A DNA stretch of 43,196 nt from contig PLMQ01000064.1 of NCBI GenBank assembly GCA_003142535.1, forward strand, positions 131,568 to 174,763, read 5' to 3'. This stretch comes from Syntrophaceae bacterium (GTDB lineage Bacteria; Desulfobacterota; Syntrophia; Syntrophales; Smithellaceae). The translations under genes and the position numbers were made by a program. The notes under the pieces were generated by a model that saw only the letters and a program-made list of their open reading frames with translations, did no database searches and was not told where the DNA came from. Below, one piece after another: positions 42,951 through 43,196 of this stretch (position 1 is its first letter; each line of letters begins with the position of its first letter).

Positions 42951-43196
42951 TCACGGGAACCCCAACGCAAGCTTGGGAAACTTATTCGCGAGCTCGCTGC
43001 GGGGTATTATACCCCTGCTTACACGGGATAATTCGGCTTACAAACTTCAACTTGTGACCTCTTGCCACCTTCAGGTGGTTAGGTTATGCACATTATTTCT
43101 GAAGTTTGGGTCTCATTACAACTTGCCAATCCCGGCATGTGACCTTCAGGTTACTTGTAACCTCGCGTGACCTCTTGCCACCTTCAGGTGGTTAGG
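42951..43196 (+). repeat. Repeat copy running off the window end
   Basis: Block order resembles 41677-41951: TCACGGGAACCCCAACGC, GCGAGCTCGC, the perfect hairpin GGGGTA-TTA-TACCCC, ACACGGGATAATTCGG. It has two CCACCTTCAGGTGG palindromes (43065-43078, 43178-43191) where the other full copies have the longer nested version. It continues past the window. The stretch 42828-42950 between miaA and this repeat shows no gene. Confidence 0.78.

Overview
The window looks like a chromosome segment of an AT-rich Gram-negative deltaproteobacterium, most like the Syntrophaceae (Smithella/Syntrophus type). This is inferred from gene content and order only: a tRNA-Leu upstream of tig-clpP-clpX-lon, a phoH/HD-hydrolase/ybeY operon, a tilS-ftsH-folP-acpS-tsaE-lysC run, and apolipoprotein N-acyltransferase with several predicted lipoproteins. 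No 16S gene or other marker is present to confirm it.

Layout, left to right. 1-4251 (+): a pair of M16 peptidases (one with and one without the zinc motif) and an M20 peptidase. 4462-8239 (+): phoH, a 7TM-HD phosphohydrolase and ybeY, an RNA-processing operon. 8265-10181 (-): an MltD-type LysM transglycosylase. 10306-13581: mobile element A. 13590-17994 (-): prfB (with an intact programmed +1 frameshift site), lnt, a CorC-type CBS protein and a radical SAM protein. 18181-18371 (-): tRNA-Asp and tRNA-Val. 18439-24197 (-): tRNA-Leu, tig, clpP, clpX, lon, the protein quality-control cluster. 24398-26963: mobile element B. 27237-27313 (-): tRNA-Pro. 27578-28198 (+): a small lytic transglycosylase. 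28208-35405 (-): tilS, ftsH, folP, acpS, tsaE, lysC and a ComEA-like HhH protein. 35556-42827: a HAD phosphatase, a DUF2520-type dehydrogenase with panB, a parvulin-type lipoprotein isomerase with a metallo-beta-lactamase-fold protein, a family-2 glycosyltransferase and miaA.

The most unusual content is two complete cargo-carrying IS1-like elements whose ends can be read directly. Element A (3276 bp) has perfect 22-bp terminal inverted repeats and an 8-bp target duplication (AAATGTTA). Element B (2566 bp) has 17/18-bp inverted repeats and an 8-bp duplication (GAATTGTT). Each has a single-ORF DDE transposase plus unrelated passenger genes, and each carries, next to one terminus and reading inward, a small basic protein of one family (C-terminal block RS-E/D-IAKKAAK-x-RW). 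Element A also holds two extra IS-end-like sequences inside its right arm, both oriented like the true right end. They divide the cargo into blocks and suggest stepwise cargo capture. Its promoters are rich in palindromes, including a GAAC-N4-GTTC site, resembling Gram-positive-type LexA boxes, placed exactly between a consensus -35 and -10.

A second unusual feature is a family of modular intergenic repeats (1-59, 18061-18140, 35412-35561, 36391-36540, 41677-41951, 42951-43196) built from tiny palindromes. Their ends run into neighbouring genes and supply start-proximal or stop-proximal codons.
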